DNA from: Lentzea terrae
GTDB taxonomy: Bacteria > Actinomycetota > Actinomycetes > Mycobacteriales > Pseudonocardiaceae
Assembly: GCF_003265345.1 (NCBI RefSeq)
Contig: NZ_QFWW01000003.1
Span: 123,488 to 187,487, forward strand
DNA: 64,000 nt
Reading direction: 5' to 3'
Each line of letters starts with the position of its first letter. The first letter of the stretch is position 1. The notes beneath the pieces were generated by a model, which did not search any database, had not been told where the DNA came from, and worked only from the letters and a program-made list of their open reading frames with translations. Below, in pieces: positions 1 through 9,363 of this stretch. Position numbers and translations under genes: made by a program.

Positions 1-1700
1 TCCGCCGGGGACAGCCGGTGAGCCGCCTCCTCCGTCGCGTACGACCGCATCAGGTCGTGCAGCCGGTAGCGGTCGTTCTGGCACGTGATCAGGCTGTAGC
101 GGACCAACTCGTCCAACGCGTCGGCCGACCGCGAACCCAGCAGGCTCGTCGCGGCCGCCTCGGTCACGTCGGGGCCGGGGTGCAGGCCGAGCAGCACGAA
201 CAGCCGGGCAGCCGTCGGGCTCAGGCACCCGAACGTCCACGAGAACACCGCGCGCACGCTGGTCAACGGATCGTCGGTGTCCAACGCGTCCAACGCGGCG
301 TGTTCGAGCTCCTCCACGAGCATGCCCAGCGGGTGCTGGTCGAGCGTCGCCCGTGCCGCCACCACCGCTAGCGCCAACGGCAGTCCCGCGCACAGCTCGA
401 CCAGCCGCGTGGCCGCCTCCGGTTCCGCCGCGACCCGTTCCGCGCCGACCCTCCCGCCGAACAGCACCATCGACTCGCCGGGATCGAGCACGTCCAACGG
501 GAACGCGCTGGCAGAAGCCAGGCTGCGCAGGCAGTTGCGGCTGGTGATCACCGCGAGGCTGCGCGACCCGCCCGGCAGCAACGGCCGCACCTGCGCCAGG
601 TCGCGGACGTTGTCGAGCAGCACCAGCACGCGCCGCCGCGACAGCAGCTCGCGGTAGCTGTCCAGCATCGCCTCGGTGCCGACCGGGATCTCGTCCGCCG
701 GCATGCCGAGCGCCAGCAGGAAGTCGCGCGCCGCGCTGTTCGGGTTCACCGGCGCACCGGTCGGGTCGAAGCCGCGCAGGTCGGCGTGGAGCTGTCCGTC
801 CGGGAACCGGCCGGCGACCCGGTGCGACCACTGCACCGCGAGCGACGTCTTGCCGATGCCGCCGCTGCCGCTGATCACCGCGATCAGCTGACCGGACGCC
901 AGCACGGCGTCGAGTCTGTCCAGTTCGGACTCACGGCCGACGAAGTGCGGCAAGGCGGTCGGCAGCTGCCGCGGCACGTGCTGCGGCACCGGACTCGGCA
1001 CGTCCCCGGCCAGCACCTGCCGCTGGGCGTCCCGCAGGTGCGGACCCGGTGCGACACCGAGCTGTTCGTCCAGCAGCACGGTGGCCTCACGGTGCGCGGC
1101 GAGCGCGTCCGCCTGCTGACCACCGCGGTGCAACGCGAGGATCAGCTGCGCCCAGAACTTCTCGCGCAACGGGTACTGCGCCGTGAGCACCCGCAGCTCC
1201 GGCACCAGCTCCACCGCGACGCCCCGTGCGAGGTCGTCGTCGATCCGGTGCTCCAGCGCAACCAGCCGTTCCTCGGCCAGTGCGGGCACGGCGTCGCGGT
1301 GCAACGACTCCGACGAGACGTTCGCGAGCACCGGCCCGCGCCACAACGCCGTCGCCTCCGCGTGTGCACCGCTGTGCAAGTGCGCCCGAAAACGCAGCAG
1401 GTCCAGTTGTTCCGGCTCGACCACGGCCGCGTAGCCACCCGCGCCGGTGCGCACGCAGCTCGCCGGCCCGAGCGCCTGCCGCAGCCGGGTCACGACCATG
1501 TGCACCGTCTTGCCCGCGCGGTCCCTGCTCGGCGGCGTGCCGTCCCACAGCCGTTCGACGATCTCATCGGTCGACACGAACTCGTTGGCGCGCAACAGGA
1601 GCGTGGCCAGCAGCACGCGACACCGACCGGCCGGCACCGCGACCGGGACACCGTCGAGCAGGACCTCCAGCGGTCCCAGCACGCGGTACTCGACTCGCAC
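1..1700 (-). CDS. SARP/AfsR-family transcriptional regulator with NB-ARC domain, 3' end outside window
   Basis: Transcriptional activator of the kind that often sits in actinomycete secondary-metabolism or developmental clusters. Reading from a GTG at 1700 (GGGGGAGG ribosome site just upstream) the frame stays open to the window edge, about 566 residues. Residues 1-95 look like an OmpR-type winged helix (VLGPLEV start, LWDGTPPSR), then a BTAD region rich in ALHRGGQQADAL-type helices to about 240. An NB-ARC/STAND ATPase follows, with Walker A GSGGIGKTS at about 278-286 and a Walker B region VLVLLDNV. The visible end, LHDLMRSYA, is the usual winged-helix end of an NB-ARC module; a TPR tail may follow outside the window. 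Its target genes cannot be told from the sequence. Family call is firm, specific function unknown. Confidence 0.85.
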   Translation of the reverse strand, partial: MRVEYRVLGPLEVLLDGVPVAVPAGRCRVLLATLLLRANEFVSTDEIVERLWDGTPPSRDRAGKTVHMVVTRLRQALGPASCVRTGAGGYAAVVEPEQLDLLRFRAHLHSGAHAEATALWRGPVLANVSSESLHRDAVPALAEERLVALEHRIDDDLARGVAVELVPELRVLTAQYPLREKFWAQLILALHRGGQQADALAAHREATVLLDEQLGVAPGPHLRDAQRQVLAGDVPSPVPQHVPRQLPTALPHFVGRESELDRLDAVLASGQLIAVISGSGGIGKTSLAVQWSHRVAGRFPDGQLHADLRGFDPTGAPVNPNSAARDFLLALGMPADEIPVGTEAMLDSYRELLSRRRVLVLLDNVRDLAQVRPLLPGGSRSLAVITSRNCLRSLASASAFPLDVLDPGESMVLFGGRVGAERVAAEPEAATRLVELCAGLPLALAVVAARATLDQHPLGMLVEELEHAALDALDTDDPLTSVRAVFSWTFGCLSPTAARLFVLLGLHPGPDVTEAAATSLLGSRSADALDELVRYSLITCQNDRYRLHDLMRSYATEEAAHRLSPA

Positions 1701-1890
1701 GTCGTCCCTCCCCCAGGTGAGAACGAACGTCGAGTCTATGGGCGTGGAGCCGGTGTGACCGAAGTGTGAGCGCAACAGTGCACAGTGGTGTTCAGCCGGA
1801 CGACGAGAGTGACAACGAGGTTTTGGGGGGTGTCACGATCGTCGGCCTCCGACCGGGTCGGCCCTCCCCAGTGGGTCGTCCTGAAGACGA

Positions 1891-1965
1891 GATCCGGTCA
1901 TGGGGGAACCGGACAGTCCCCTGCTGTTCGGTGTGGGCCCGCGGCTTCGGCTGCGGGCCCTTTTA
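1891..1965 (+). ncRNA. Candidate small RNA module 1: C-loop hairpin plus terminator
   Basis: Hairpin 1909-1931 pairs CCGGACAG with CTGTTCGG (one G-U) around the loop TCCCCTG. It is followed within 3 nt by a strong terminator stem whose loop is UUCG and which ends in TTTT. The decamer TGGGGGAACC just before it could pair with the C-rich loop. No open frame is served by this terminator, which suggests a short transcript, but the promoter and 5' end are not identifiable. It resembles 6C-type RNAs only in having C-rich loops (four C, not six). Confidence 0.35.
1935..1964 (+). terminator. Rho-independent terminator with UUCG tetraloop (copy 1)
   Basis: Stem GGGCCCGC/GCGGGCCC extended inward by a G-U and GC pairs to a cTTCGg loop, followed by TTTT. 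Identical over 30 bases (1934-1963) to the element at 2191-2220. Confidence 0.8.
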
Positions 1966-2083
1966 CTTTGTCCGCAAGATGCCCTGACGTCCGACGACAG
2001 CAGATGTCATCGAGGCGTGAGCAGCGCGAGAGAGGCGTCCGGCAAAGTCTTCCTCAACCGGTTCGACGGAGGCGGGCAAGACC

Positions 2084-2221
2084 TGGGGGAACCTCCGAAG
2101 AATCCCGGCCGGTGCGGTCTACTCCCTCTTGACCGCACCGGATCCGGGACCGGCAATGGGGGGAAGCAGGTAGAACCCCTGCTACCTGAGTGGGCCCGCG
2201 GCTTCGGCTGCGGGCCCTTTC
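2084..2221 (+). ncRNA. Candidate small RNA module 2: nested hairpins plus the same terminator
   Basis: Starts with the second copy of TGGGGGAACC. A perfect 9-bp stem GGTGCGGTC/GACCGCACC (2111-2119 with 2131-2139) can be enclosed by TCCCGG/CCGGGA. A C-loop hairpin CAGGTAG/CTACCTG (2167-2188, loop AACCCCTG) then leads straight into a terminator identical to that of module 1. The shared layout (decamer, C-loop hairpin, identical terminator) suggests a duplicated RNA element rather than two unrelated terminators. Confidence 0.35.
2192..2220 (+). terminator. Rho-independent terminator with UUCG tetraloop (copy 2)
   Basis: Same stem, tetraloop and T-run as the element at 1935-1964; TTT follows the stem. 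Confidence 0.75.
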
Positions 2222-2237
2222 ACGTTGCGCGCAAACG

Positions 2238-2280
2238 GACGCGGGGCCCCTTCGAGTCGACGAAAGGGCCCCGCGTCCGG
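2238..2280 (-). terminator. Terminator of eccC
   Basis: Large inverted repeat just downstream of the eccC stop. GGACGCGGGGCCC on one arm pairs with GGGCCCCGCGTCC on the other, around a central TTTCGTCGACTCGAA segment that can itself pair in part. The T-run after the stem is weak, so strength is uncertain. Confidence 0.6.
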
Positions 2281-2289
2281 TGTTCGTGC

Positions 2290-5200
2290 TTAGTCCGGTG
2301 CGATCCAGGCGAACTGGATGCGCTGCTGACCGTGCTTGCGGGTCACCATCGTGCCCCGGCCAGGAGGCTGCGGCGACGGCTTGAGGTTGCCGACGATGTT
2401 GCCCTCCTCCTTCGAACCGGAACCCACGAAGATCGGCGCCGAGATCTCCTTCAGCTTGCCCATCACCGGGTCGTACATCGCGCGGGACGCACCACCCATG
2501 CGCCGGACCAGGATGATGTGCAGACCGACGTCCTTCGCCTGCGGGATGAACTCGGCGAGCGGCTGCAGCGGGTTCGTGCCACCTTGCGGCGCCACCAGGT
2601 CGTAGTCGTCGACCACGATGAACACCTCGGGACCCGTCCACCAGGACCGGTTCTTGAGCTGCTCCTGCGTGACGTCCGGGCCGGGCATGCGCTTGGTGAG
2701 CGAGCCCTTGATCTCCTGGACGTTCTGCGCGAGCTGGGTGCCCGACACCGCGTAGCTGAGCAGGTGGTCGGTGTCGATGAACCCGAGCATCGTGCGGCGG
2801 AAGTCCGCGAGCAGGATCAACGCCTCGGCCGAGGTGTAGCTCGTCATGATGCCGCGGACGATCGTGCGCAGGATGTTCGTCTTGCCCGCCTCGCCGTCGG
2901 CCAGCGCGAAGAAGTGCGGGTCCGCGTCGAAGTCCATGTAGACCGGCGCGAGCTCGTCCTCGTTGACGCCGACCGGGACCAGGTGGCCGCGGTTCGGGTT
3001 GACCTGCTGGACCTGTGCCATGAACTGCCCGTAGTCGAGCAGGTCGGGCAGCATGCGGACCTGCGGGGCCTGCGGGCCCTGCCACGCCTGGTTGAGCTTG
3101 ACGCCGAGGTCCTGGACACCCGCCGAGACCGTGGTCGGGTCCTGCGAGGTGTCGATGCGCGGCAGGCCGACGAGGAAGTGCAGCTTCCGTCCGGTGGCGC
3201 CGTCGATCGTGATACCGCGGCCGGGCCGGCCGGGCGGCACGTTGACCGCGACCTTGCGGTCGACCTCCGACTCGCTGGGGTCACCGAGCCGCAGCTCGAA
3301 CCGCGTGCCGAGGAGGTCCTTCATCGCGGGGCGGATCTCCGCCCACCGGTTGGCGGCGATGATCACGTGCACGCCGTAGGACAGGCCCTGCGCGGCCAGC
3401 GCCTGGACCTGCGGCTCGATCGTCTCGAACTCCTGGCGGAAGTTCATCCAGCCGTCCACGATCAGGAACGCGTCACCGAAGGCGTCGTCCTTGATCTCAC
3501 CGCGGCGCTTGCGGTTGCGGAACTCCGTCATCGAGTCGATGCGCTGGTCGCGCCACCGCAGTTCGCGCTCGGTGATCAGGGTCTGCAGCTCGGCCACCAT
3601 GCGGCGGACCTTGTCGACGTCGAGACGACCGGCGAAGCCACCGACGTGCGGCAGGTCCTCCATCGCGGCGAGCGTGCCACCACCGAGGTCGATGCAGTAG
3701 AACTGCGCCTCCTGCGGCGTGTGCGTCAACGCCATCGACGCGATCATCGTCCTGAGCAGCATCGACTTGCCCGACTGCGGACCACCGACGACCGCGCCGT
3801 GACCGGCGGCACCGGAGTAGTCCGCCCACAGCAGGTCGCGGCGCTGCTCGAACGGCTTGTCGACGATGCCGACCGGGATCTGCAGCGTGCTGTTCGCCGG
3901 GTAACCGGGCGACGTGAGACCGCGGTCCTGCGTCACGTCGAGCGGCGGCAGCATCGTGTCCATCGTCGGCGGCTCGTTGAGCGGCGGCAGCCACACCTCG
4001 TGCGCGGGCGGGCCCTGGCCGACGAGACGGTCGACGATGAGCTCGAGCTGGGTCGGCTCGTTCGCGTCGTCCTTGGCCGGTGCCTCGACCTTGACCGGTT
4101 CGATCGGCCGCTCCGGCTCTTTCGGGATCTCGATGAAGTCCGGCACGAAGAACCGCGGGCGCTTGTCGCTGCGGACCGCCACCGACTCGCCGACCGACTG
4201 CAAGCCGGACGGACGGTAGGTGCCGGACACGTAGAGCGCCTTGAACCTGGTCAGCGGCATGCCCTGCACGCTCAGGTAACCCGAGCCCGGGATCGGCGGC
4301 AGCTCGTAGGCGTCGGGCACACCGATCGCCGCGCGGGACTCCGCCGCGTTGAACGTCTTCAGACCGATCCGGTACGAGAGGAACGTGTCCAGACCGCGCA
4401 GCTTGCCCTCCTCGAGTCGCTGCGACGCGAGGAGCATGTGCATCTGCAGCGACCGGCCGACACGACCGATCTGGAGGAAGATGTCGATGAAGTCCGGCTT
4501 CGCGGTCAGCATCTCGGAGAACTCGTCGATGCAGATGAAGAGCGCGGGCAGCGGGTCGAGCTGGGCGCCGTTCTCGCGGGCCTTCTCGTAGTCCCAGACG
4601 TTCTTGTAGTTGCCCTTCGCCAGCACTTCCTGCCGGCGGGCCACCTCACCCTCGATGGCGTCCTTCATCCGGTCGACCAGGCTGAGGTCGCCGGCGAGGT
4701 TGGTGATCGTCGCGGCGACGTGCGGTGCCTTGTCCAGACCGAGGAACGTCGCACCGCCCTTGAAGTCGACGAGGATCATGTTGAGCGCCGTCGACGAGTG
4801 CGAGGCCAGCAGACCCAGCACCAGGGTGCGGAGGAACTCCGACTTACCGGAACCGGTCGCACCGATGCACAGGCCGTGCGGGCCCATGCCGTCCTCCGCG
4901 GCCTCCTTGATGTCGAGCTCGACCTGCTGGCCGTGCTCGCCGATGCCGAACGGGATGCGGTAGCGGTCGCGCTTGGGCCGGGGCCGCCACGCCTGCTGCA
5001 CGTCGAACGTGATCGGGTCGCCGGGGATGCCCATGAACTCGAGCAGCGGCGGGTTGTTGGACATCGCCAACGGGTCCTCGCCGGAGTCGCCACCGGCCTC
5101 ACCGGCTGCGCCCATGCGGTACGGCGAGAGCCTGCGGGCCAGTGCCTCCGCCTCCACGACGGACAGCCGGTCCGGCGCGCCGAACCACTCGACACCGCTC

Positions 5201-6318
5201 GCGGACCGGGCACCGAGCTGGTTGTTCTCGACGACCAGGCGCAGACCGCGGCGGGCCGTCAGGTTGCCGAGGCACTCGGAGAGGTCGAGCAGCGTGACGC
5301 CGACCAGACCCTCCTCGAGGATGATCATCTCTTCGCGGCTGATGTCGCCGTCGTCGATGACGATCACGATGTGCGGCTGGTCCGGCGGCGGCGGGGCGTT
5401 GCGGGTGAACCGCTGCCGGTCGCGCAGGTTCTCGTCCAGCATCGCCTCGATCTCGCCGAGCGAGTTCGCCATCATGCGGCGCTGGCCGATGCCGTCGATG
5501 TCGGTGGGGTGCTGCGCGTGCGGCAGCCACTTCGCCCACTCCCACAACTGCTTCGTGCGGCCCGCGCTGACGACCGCGATCAACAGGTCGTCGGGGGCGT
5601 GGAAGGTGACCAGCTGGGCGATGAGGGCACGCGCGAGGTCGCGGCGGTCCTCCATCTCACCGAGCAGGCCGACCGCGGCGAAACCGCGCAGTGCGATGGA
5701 GATCGGCAGGTCGGGCACGAGCGAGTGGGCGCGCACGAACCGGCGCAGTGCCAGCGTCGCGATCGGCTCGAGCTCCTCGACGGGACCGGTCTGCGGCGGC
5801 ACCAGGCGGGTGGCGAGGCGCTGCGAGCCGCGGCCGGCGCGCAGGTGGCAGAAGTCGGGGTCGTTCTGGCGGCGTTCCCACATGCGCCGGGTGGTGGCGA
5901 GGGACCACAGCATCTGCGGGTCCGGGTGCACCCACTCGCGTTCGGCGCGCTGTTCGTCGGCCGCCTCGCGGGCGCGGTCGCGCATCTGGCCGAGGTACCG
6001 CAGGTAGTCCTTGCGGTCCTCGTTCATCTCGGCTTTCTTCTGCCCCTTGCCGGAGCCCATGCCGCTCGCCATCATGCCGATGGTCGAGATCATCATCATG
6101 CCGGGCATGATCATCGCCGCCGGCTGCCGCGGGGCGAAGTAGAACATCATGCCCATCATGCCCACGGACGCGAAGATCATGACGACGGGCATCGCCTTCA
6201 TCATGATGTTGCCGGGGATGATCCGGGGGACCTCGGGTGGCGGCTCGAGGTGGACCTCGCCGCCGGGAGGCCGGGGAGCAGCAAGGCGTGCCGTTCGCTT
6301 GAACTGCAGCGTGCTCAA
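2290..6318 (-). CDS. eccC: ESX/type VII secretion AAA+ ATPase EccC
   Basis: Motor ATPase of the ESX membrane complex, which recognises WXG100-type substrates and drives export. 1342 residues from a TTG at 6318 (AGAGG about 8 nt upstream; the frame further upstream lies in the divergent eccD gene). Two N-terminal membrane segments at about 38-58 and 63-83 are followed by a stalk and three FtsK/SpoIIIE ATPase domains. Their Walker A motifs are GATGSGKS near residue 490, GGPQSGKS near 848 and ADGEAGKT near 1144. Walker B is ICIDEF in domain 1, LIVDGW in domain 2 (no second acidic residue) and IVVDDY in domain 3. The length and undivided architecture match a single-chain EccC, not split EccCa/EccCb. 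It is divergent from eccD. Confidence 0.95.
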   Translation of the reverse strand: MSTLQFKRTARLAAPRPPGGEVHLEPPPEVPRIIPGNIMMKAMPVVMIFASVGMMGMMFYFAPRQPAAMIMPGMMMISTIGMMASGMGSGKGQKKAEMNEDRKDYLRYLGQMRDRAREAADEQRAEREWVHPDPQMLWSLATTRRMWERRQNDPDFCHLRAGRGSQRLATRLVPPQTGPVEELEPIATLALRRFVRAHSLVPDLPISIALRGFAAVGLLGEMEDRRDLARALIAQLVTFHAPDDLLIAVVSAGRTKQLWEWAKWLPHAQHPTDIDGIGQRRMMANSLGEIEAMLDENLRDRQRFTRNAPPPPDQPHIVIVIDDGDISREEMIILEEGLVGVTLLDLSECLGNLTARRGLRLVVENNQLGARSASGVEWFGAPDRLSVVEAEALARRLSPYRMGAAGEAGGDSGEDPLAMSNNPPLLEFMGIPGDPITFDVQQAWRPRPKRDRYRIPFGIGEHGQQVELDIKEAAEDGMGPHGLCIGATGSGKSEFLRTLVLGLLASHSSTALNMILVDFKGGATFLGLDKAPHVAATITNLAGDLSLVDRMKDAIEGEVARRQEVLAKGNYKNVWDYEKARENGAQLDPLPALFICIDEFSEMLTAKPDFIDIFLQIGRVGRSLQMHMLLASQRLEEGKLRGLDTFLSYRIGLKTFNAAESRAAIGVPDAYELPPIPGSGYLSVQGMPLTRFKALYVSGTYRPSGLQSVGESVAVRSDKRPRFFVPDFIEIPKEPERPIEPVKVEAPAKDDANEPTQLELIVDRLVGQGPPAHEVWLPPLNEPPTMDTMLPPLDVTQDRGLTSPGYPANSTLQIPVGIVDKPFEQRRDLLWADYSGAAGHGAVVGGPQSGKSMLLRTMIASMALTHTPQEAQFYCIDLGGGTLAAMEDLPHVGGFAGRLDVDKVRRMVAELQTLITERELRWRDQRIDSMTEFRNRKRRGEIKDDAFGDAFLIVDGWMNFRQEFETIEPQVQALAAQGLSYGVHVIIAANRWAEIRPAMKDLLGTRFELRLGDPSESEVDRKVAVNVPPGRPGRGITIDGATGRKLHFLVGLPRIDTSQDPTTVSAGVQDLGVKLNQAWQGPQAPQVRMLPDLLDYGQFMAQVQQVNPNRGHLVPVGVNEDELAPVYMDFDADPHFFALADGEAGKTNILRTIVRGIMTSYTSAEALILLADFRRTMLGFIDTDHLLSYAVSGTQLAQNVQEIKGSLTKRMPGPDVTQEQLKNRSWWTGPEVFIVVDDYDLVAPQGGTNPLQPLAEFIPQAKDVGLHIILVRRMGGASRAMYDPVMGKLKEISAPIFVGSGSKEEGNIVGNLKPSPQPPGRGTMVTRKHGQQRIQFAWIAPD

Positions 6319-6549
6319 CTGACAGGCACCTCTTCGACTCTCGTTACGCCACCAGTAGCAACCGACACTATTGCGCATCCGCGCGCGCCACGAAGGTGGG
6401 TCGGAAAAAAACCCAGTCGAACGTGTTCTGCGAACCACACGTGCAAAGGCAGCCGGTGCGGCCATACTAGGGCCGCCCGACGAGCGTCCGAGTGGACCAA
6501 TAGGGTCGGGCCAAGATTTGTAAGTGCTGATCTGACTTAGGGGGCCCTG
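6319..6549. promoter_or_regulatory. Divergent intergenic region eccC/eccD
   Basis: 231 bp between the two divergent ESX units, so it must hold both leaders. A CATACT hexamer in the middle could be a -10 for eccD, but no matching -35 is evident, so specific promoter positions are not assigned. Confidence 0.4.
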
Positions 6550-7953
6550 GTGGCGACCGGTACGACGGTGTTCAGCCGTGTCACGGTGGTGGCACCTCGA
6601 ACGCGTATCGACGTCGCGCTGCCTGCCGACGTGGCGGTGGCCGATCTCCTGCCGATGCTGTTGGACATGGCGAGAGAGGCCACTCCGGACGGTGGCGTCC
6701 GTCACGGCGGCTGGTGCCTCGCGAAGCTCGGCGACAGCCCGCTCGACCCGGCGCGCACGCTCGCATCGCTCGGCGTCGTCGACGGCGAGCTGCTGCAGTT
6801 GCGACGCCGCAACGAGAACCCGCCGCCGCCGCTGTACGACGACGTCGTCGACGCGATCGCGGAGTCCGATCCGGACTCGTTCCGGCCGTGGACCAAGGAG
6901 ACGGCGCAGAAGTTCGGTCACCTCGCGGGCGCGCTCGCGTTGATCGCAGCCGCGGTGGCTCTGTTCCTGTCCGGCCCGGTCACGGTCGCCGGTCAGGGCA
7001 GCGGGCTCGCCGCCGCCATCGCCGCGGGTGTCACCGCCATCGCCGCACTGGCCACCGGCGCGACCATCGCGCGGGCGTACAAGGCCGCGTCGACCGGTGT
7101 GCTGATCGCCGCGTGCGGTTCGCTGCCGATGGCGTTCGTGGCCGGCTTCCACGCCGTGCCCGGTGTCGGCTTCAACCCGAAGATGCTGCTCGCCTCGGCG
7201 CTGCTGATGATCTTCGCGTGGGGCGGCATCCTGCTGATCGGCCAGGGCATCACGGTGTTCATCGCGGCGGCGACCGGCGGCACGCTCGTGGCGCTCGCGT
7301 TCCTCGTCGCGACGTTCGTCGACCACCCGCTCGCCGGGGTGGCCGCCGCGACCGGCGCCGTGGCACTCGCCGCGCTGTCGATGCTGCCGAGGCTGACGCT
7401 GCAGCTGGCCAAGATCCCGCCGCCCGTCGTGCCGACGAACGCCGAGGACCTCAAGGAGGACACCGGCTTCCCGGAGTTCGCGGTCATCGAGCGCCGCACC
7501 GCCGTCGCGCACGAGTACCTGACCGGCATGATCATCGGCACCGGCGTGGTGGCCGCACTGGCCGCGATCGTCGCCGCGTCCGCCGACACGGTCTGGGGCC
7601 CGATCTACGGCATCATCGTCGCGATCGTGCTGATGATGCGCGGCCGTGCGTACGCGAACGGTGCGCAGGCCGTGGCGCTGCTGTCCACCGGCATGGTCGC
7701 CAGCGCGGGCATCCTGCTCGGCTGGCTGGTCGACGCCGACGAGCTCAACCGCATCGTCTTCGTGTTCGGCACGCTGCTGATCATCGGCGCGGCCGCGCTG
7801 GTGCTCGGTGTCATCTTCCCCGGCCAGAAGTTCTCGCCGCCGTTGCGCCGCACCGTCGACATCGTCGAGGCGGTCCTGATCGCCGCGGTGGTGCCGGTGG
7901 CGCTCGCGGTGATGGACATGTACGCCGTGTTCCGAGGCCTGATCAACGCATGA
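6550..7953 (+). CDS. eccD: ESX/type VII secretion integral membrane protein EccD
   Basis: Forms the large membrane vestibule of the ESX channel. 467 residues from GTG at 6550, with a purine-rich AGGGGG just upstream. Residues 1-90 form a ubiquitin-like cytosolic domain (FSRVTVVAPRTRIDVALP, with LLQLRR near 82). From about residue 130 to the end there are roughly eleven hydrophobic helices, with a cytosolic break at about 285-315 (PPVVPTNAEDLKED). This is the standard EccD layout and length. The stop overlaps the mycP start by 4 bp (ATGA), so the two are translationally coupled. Confidence 0.93.
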   Translation: MATGTTVFSRVTVVAPRTRIDVALPADVAVADLLPMLLDMAREATPDGGVRHGGWCLAKLGDSPLDPARTLASLGVVDGELLQLRRRNENPPPPLYDDVVDAIAESDPDSFRPWTKETAQKFGHLAGALALIAAAVALFLSGPVTVAGQGSGLAAAIAAGVTAIAALATGATIARAYKAASTGVLIAACGSLPMAFVAGFHAVPGVGFNPKMLLASALLMIFAWGGILLIGQGITVFIAAATGGTLVALAFLVATFVDHPLAGVAAATGAVALAALSMLPRLTLQLAKIPPPVVPTNAEDLKEDTGFPEFAVIERRTAVAHEYLTGMIIGTGVVAALAAIVAASADTVWGPIYGIIVAIVLMMRGRAYANGAQAVALLSTGMVASAGILLGWLVDADELNRIVFVFGTLLIIGAAALVLGVIFPGQKFSPPLRRTVDIVEAVLIAAVVPVALAVMDMYAVFRGLINA

Positions 7954-9353
7954 GGACCGGCTTGAGGCGCACCACGGCGGCAGCGACCGCCGGACTGCTG
8001 CTGCTGACGGGGGCGTTGCCGCACGCCTCCGCTCAGCCGTCCTCCACCCCGGCTGCGGCGAAACCGAACTCCGTTCCGCCGGACCTGCCGCCGAACGCCG
8101 AGGTGCCCAGGGACACCGGGGAGCCGGACGTCCCGTACGTCCGCACCACCAAGGGTTGCGTCGAGTCCGACACCAAGAACGAGCTGATCGAGCACATGCC
8201 CTGGGGCCAGGTCCAGCTGAACCTGGAGCAGGCGCACCGGTTCTCGAAGGGCAAGGGCGTCAAGATCGCGGTCATCGACACCGGCGTCGACCCGCGAAAC
8301 CCCCGCTTCGGCAACCGCGTGATCCCGAGCGGTGAGTACGTCGACAAATCCGGCGGCAAGAACGGCAACGACGACTGCGACGGCCACGGCACCGAGGTCG
8401 CGGGCGTCGCCGCGGCGGCGAAGACCGAGGGCGACTTCGTCGGCGCCGCACCGGAGGCGACGATCCTCGCGATCCGCCAGACCAGTGACCGGTACGAGTA
8501 CAAGCCCGACAACCGCACGTCCGCCGGCAAGGTGAGCACCCTGGCCATGGCCATCGTCCGCGCGGCGAACCTGGACGCCAAGGTCATCAACATCTCGCTG
8601 ACGAACTGCGGCACTCCCAAGGGTTTCAGCTCGGACGACCAGAAGCTGCAGGCCGCGATCAGGTACGCGGTGGACGTCAAGAACGCCGTGATCGTCACGG
8701 CGGCCGGCAACCTCAGCGACCAGGGCACCGGTTGTCCCAAGCAGAACGACAACCTGGACCCGAACAACGTGAACTCCATCTCGTCGCCGGCGTGGTTCGC
8801 CAACGACGTGCTGTCGGTGGCGTCGATCGCCCGCTCGGGCGCGGTCTCGTCGTTCAGCGTCTGGGGTCCGTGGGTCAGCATCGCCGCTCCGGGTGAGGAG
8901 ATCATCTCCGTCGACCCCAAGGGCACCGGCCTGACGAACGCGAACGTCACCGCGCAGGGCACCACCGACATCAAGGGCACGAGCTTCGCCTCGCCCTACG
9001 TCGCGGGCATCACCGCGCTCGTGCGCGAGCGGTTCCCGGATCTCAACGCGCGCCAGGTGATGAACCGGCTCAAGGCCACCGCCCTGCACCCCGGCAACGT
9101 GTCCGGAAAGGACAACAAGGTCGGCTTCGGCATGATCAACCCGGTGGCCGCGCTGACCGCGGTCCTGCCGGCGGAGGCGAAGGGTTTCCAGGCGCCGCAG
9201 CCGAAGCAGATGGACACGTCGGTCACACCGCCGCCCGGCATCGACTGGCCGCCGATCATCGTGGCGCTGTCGGGCATCGGGCTCGGTGGCGCGCTGCTGA
9301 TGCTGACGCTGTTCGTGCGCAACTCGTTGAACCGCAAGCGCAGACAAGCCTGA
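7950..9353 (+). CDS. mycP: Mycosin, ESX-associated membrane-anchored S8 serine protease
   Basis: Subtilisin-type protease that sits over the ESX pore and is needed for its stability. 467 residues from ATG at 7950, overlapping the eccD stop. A Sec signal peptide (residues 1-30, ending ASA-Q) is followed by the S8 domain with catalytic D110 (VIDTGVD), H146 (GHGTEVAG) and S345 (GTSFASPYVAG). A Pro-rich linker then leads to one C-terminal membrane helix at about 432-455 and a basic KRRQ tail, as in mycosins. The frame also extends upstream inside eccD, but that part is a shadow. Confidence 0.95.
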   Translation: MRTGLRRTTAAATAGLLLLTGALPHASAQPSSTPAAAKPNSVPPDLPPNAEVPRDTGEPDVPYVRTTKGCVESDTKNELIEHMPWGQVQLNLEQAHRFSKGKGVKIAVIDTGVDPRNPRFGNRVIPSGEYVDKSGGKNGNDDCDGHGTEVAGVAAAAKTEGDFVGAAPEATILAIRQTSDRYEYKPDNRTSAGKVSTLAMAIVRAANLDAKVINISLTNCGTPKGFSSDDQKLQAAIRYAVDVKNAVIVTAAGNLSDQGTGCPKQNDNLDPNNVNSISSPAWFANDVLSVASIARSGAVSSFSVWGPWVSIAAPGEEIISVDPKGTGLTNANVTAQGTTDIKGTSFASPYVAGITALVRERFPDLNARQVMNRLKATALHPGNVSGKDNKVGFGMINPVAALTAVLPAEAKGFQAPQPKQMDTSVTPPPGIDWPPIIVALSGIGLGGALLMLTLFVRNSLNRKRRQA

Positions 9354-9363
9354 GCACGAACTG

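Larger units (their letters stand above)
1701..2289. other. 589-bp non-coding region between the regulator and eccC
   Basis: No convincing gene on either strand: the long plus-strand frame that starts here and runs to 6540 is antisense to eccC. The stretch holds two plus-strand structured elements that end in nearly identical terminators (listed separately), two copies of the decamer TGGGGGAACC at 1901-1910 and 2084-2093, and the eccC terminator at its right end. Confidence 0.6.

Noticed and set aside
786..1769. Plus-strand frame over the SARP regulator
   Set aside because: Shadow; the minus-strand reading gives an unbroken winged helix, BTAD and NB-ARC protein.
1900..2221. 6C RNA or a known riboswitch
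   Set aside because: Loops have four C, not six, and no known aptamer core could be matched; kept only as candidate RNA elements.
1900..6540. 1546-residue plus-strand open frame
   Set aside because: Antisense to eccC, Arg/Asp/Val-rich composition typical of the shadow of a GC-rich gene; no domain and no ribosome site.
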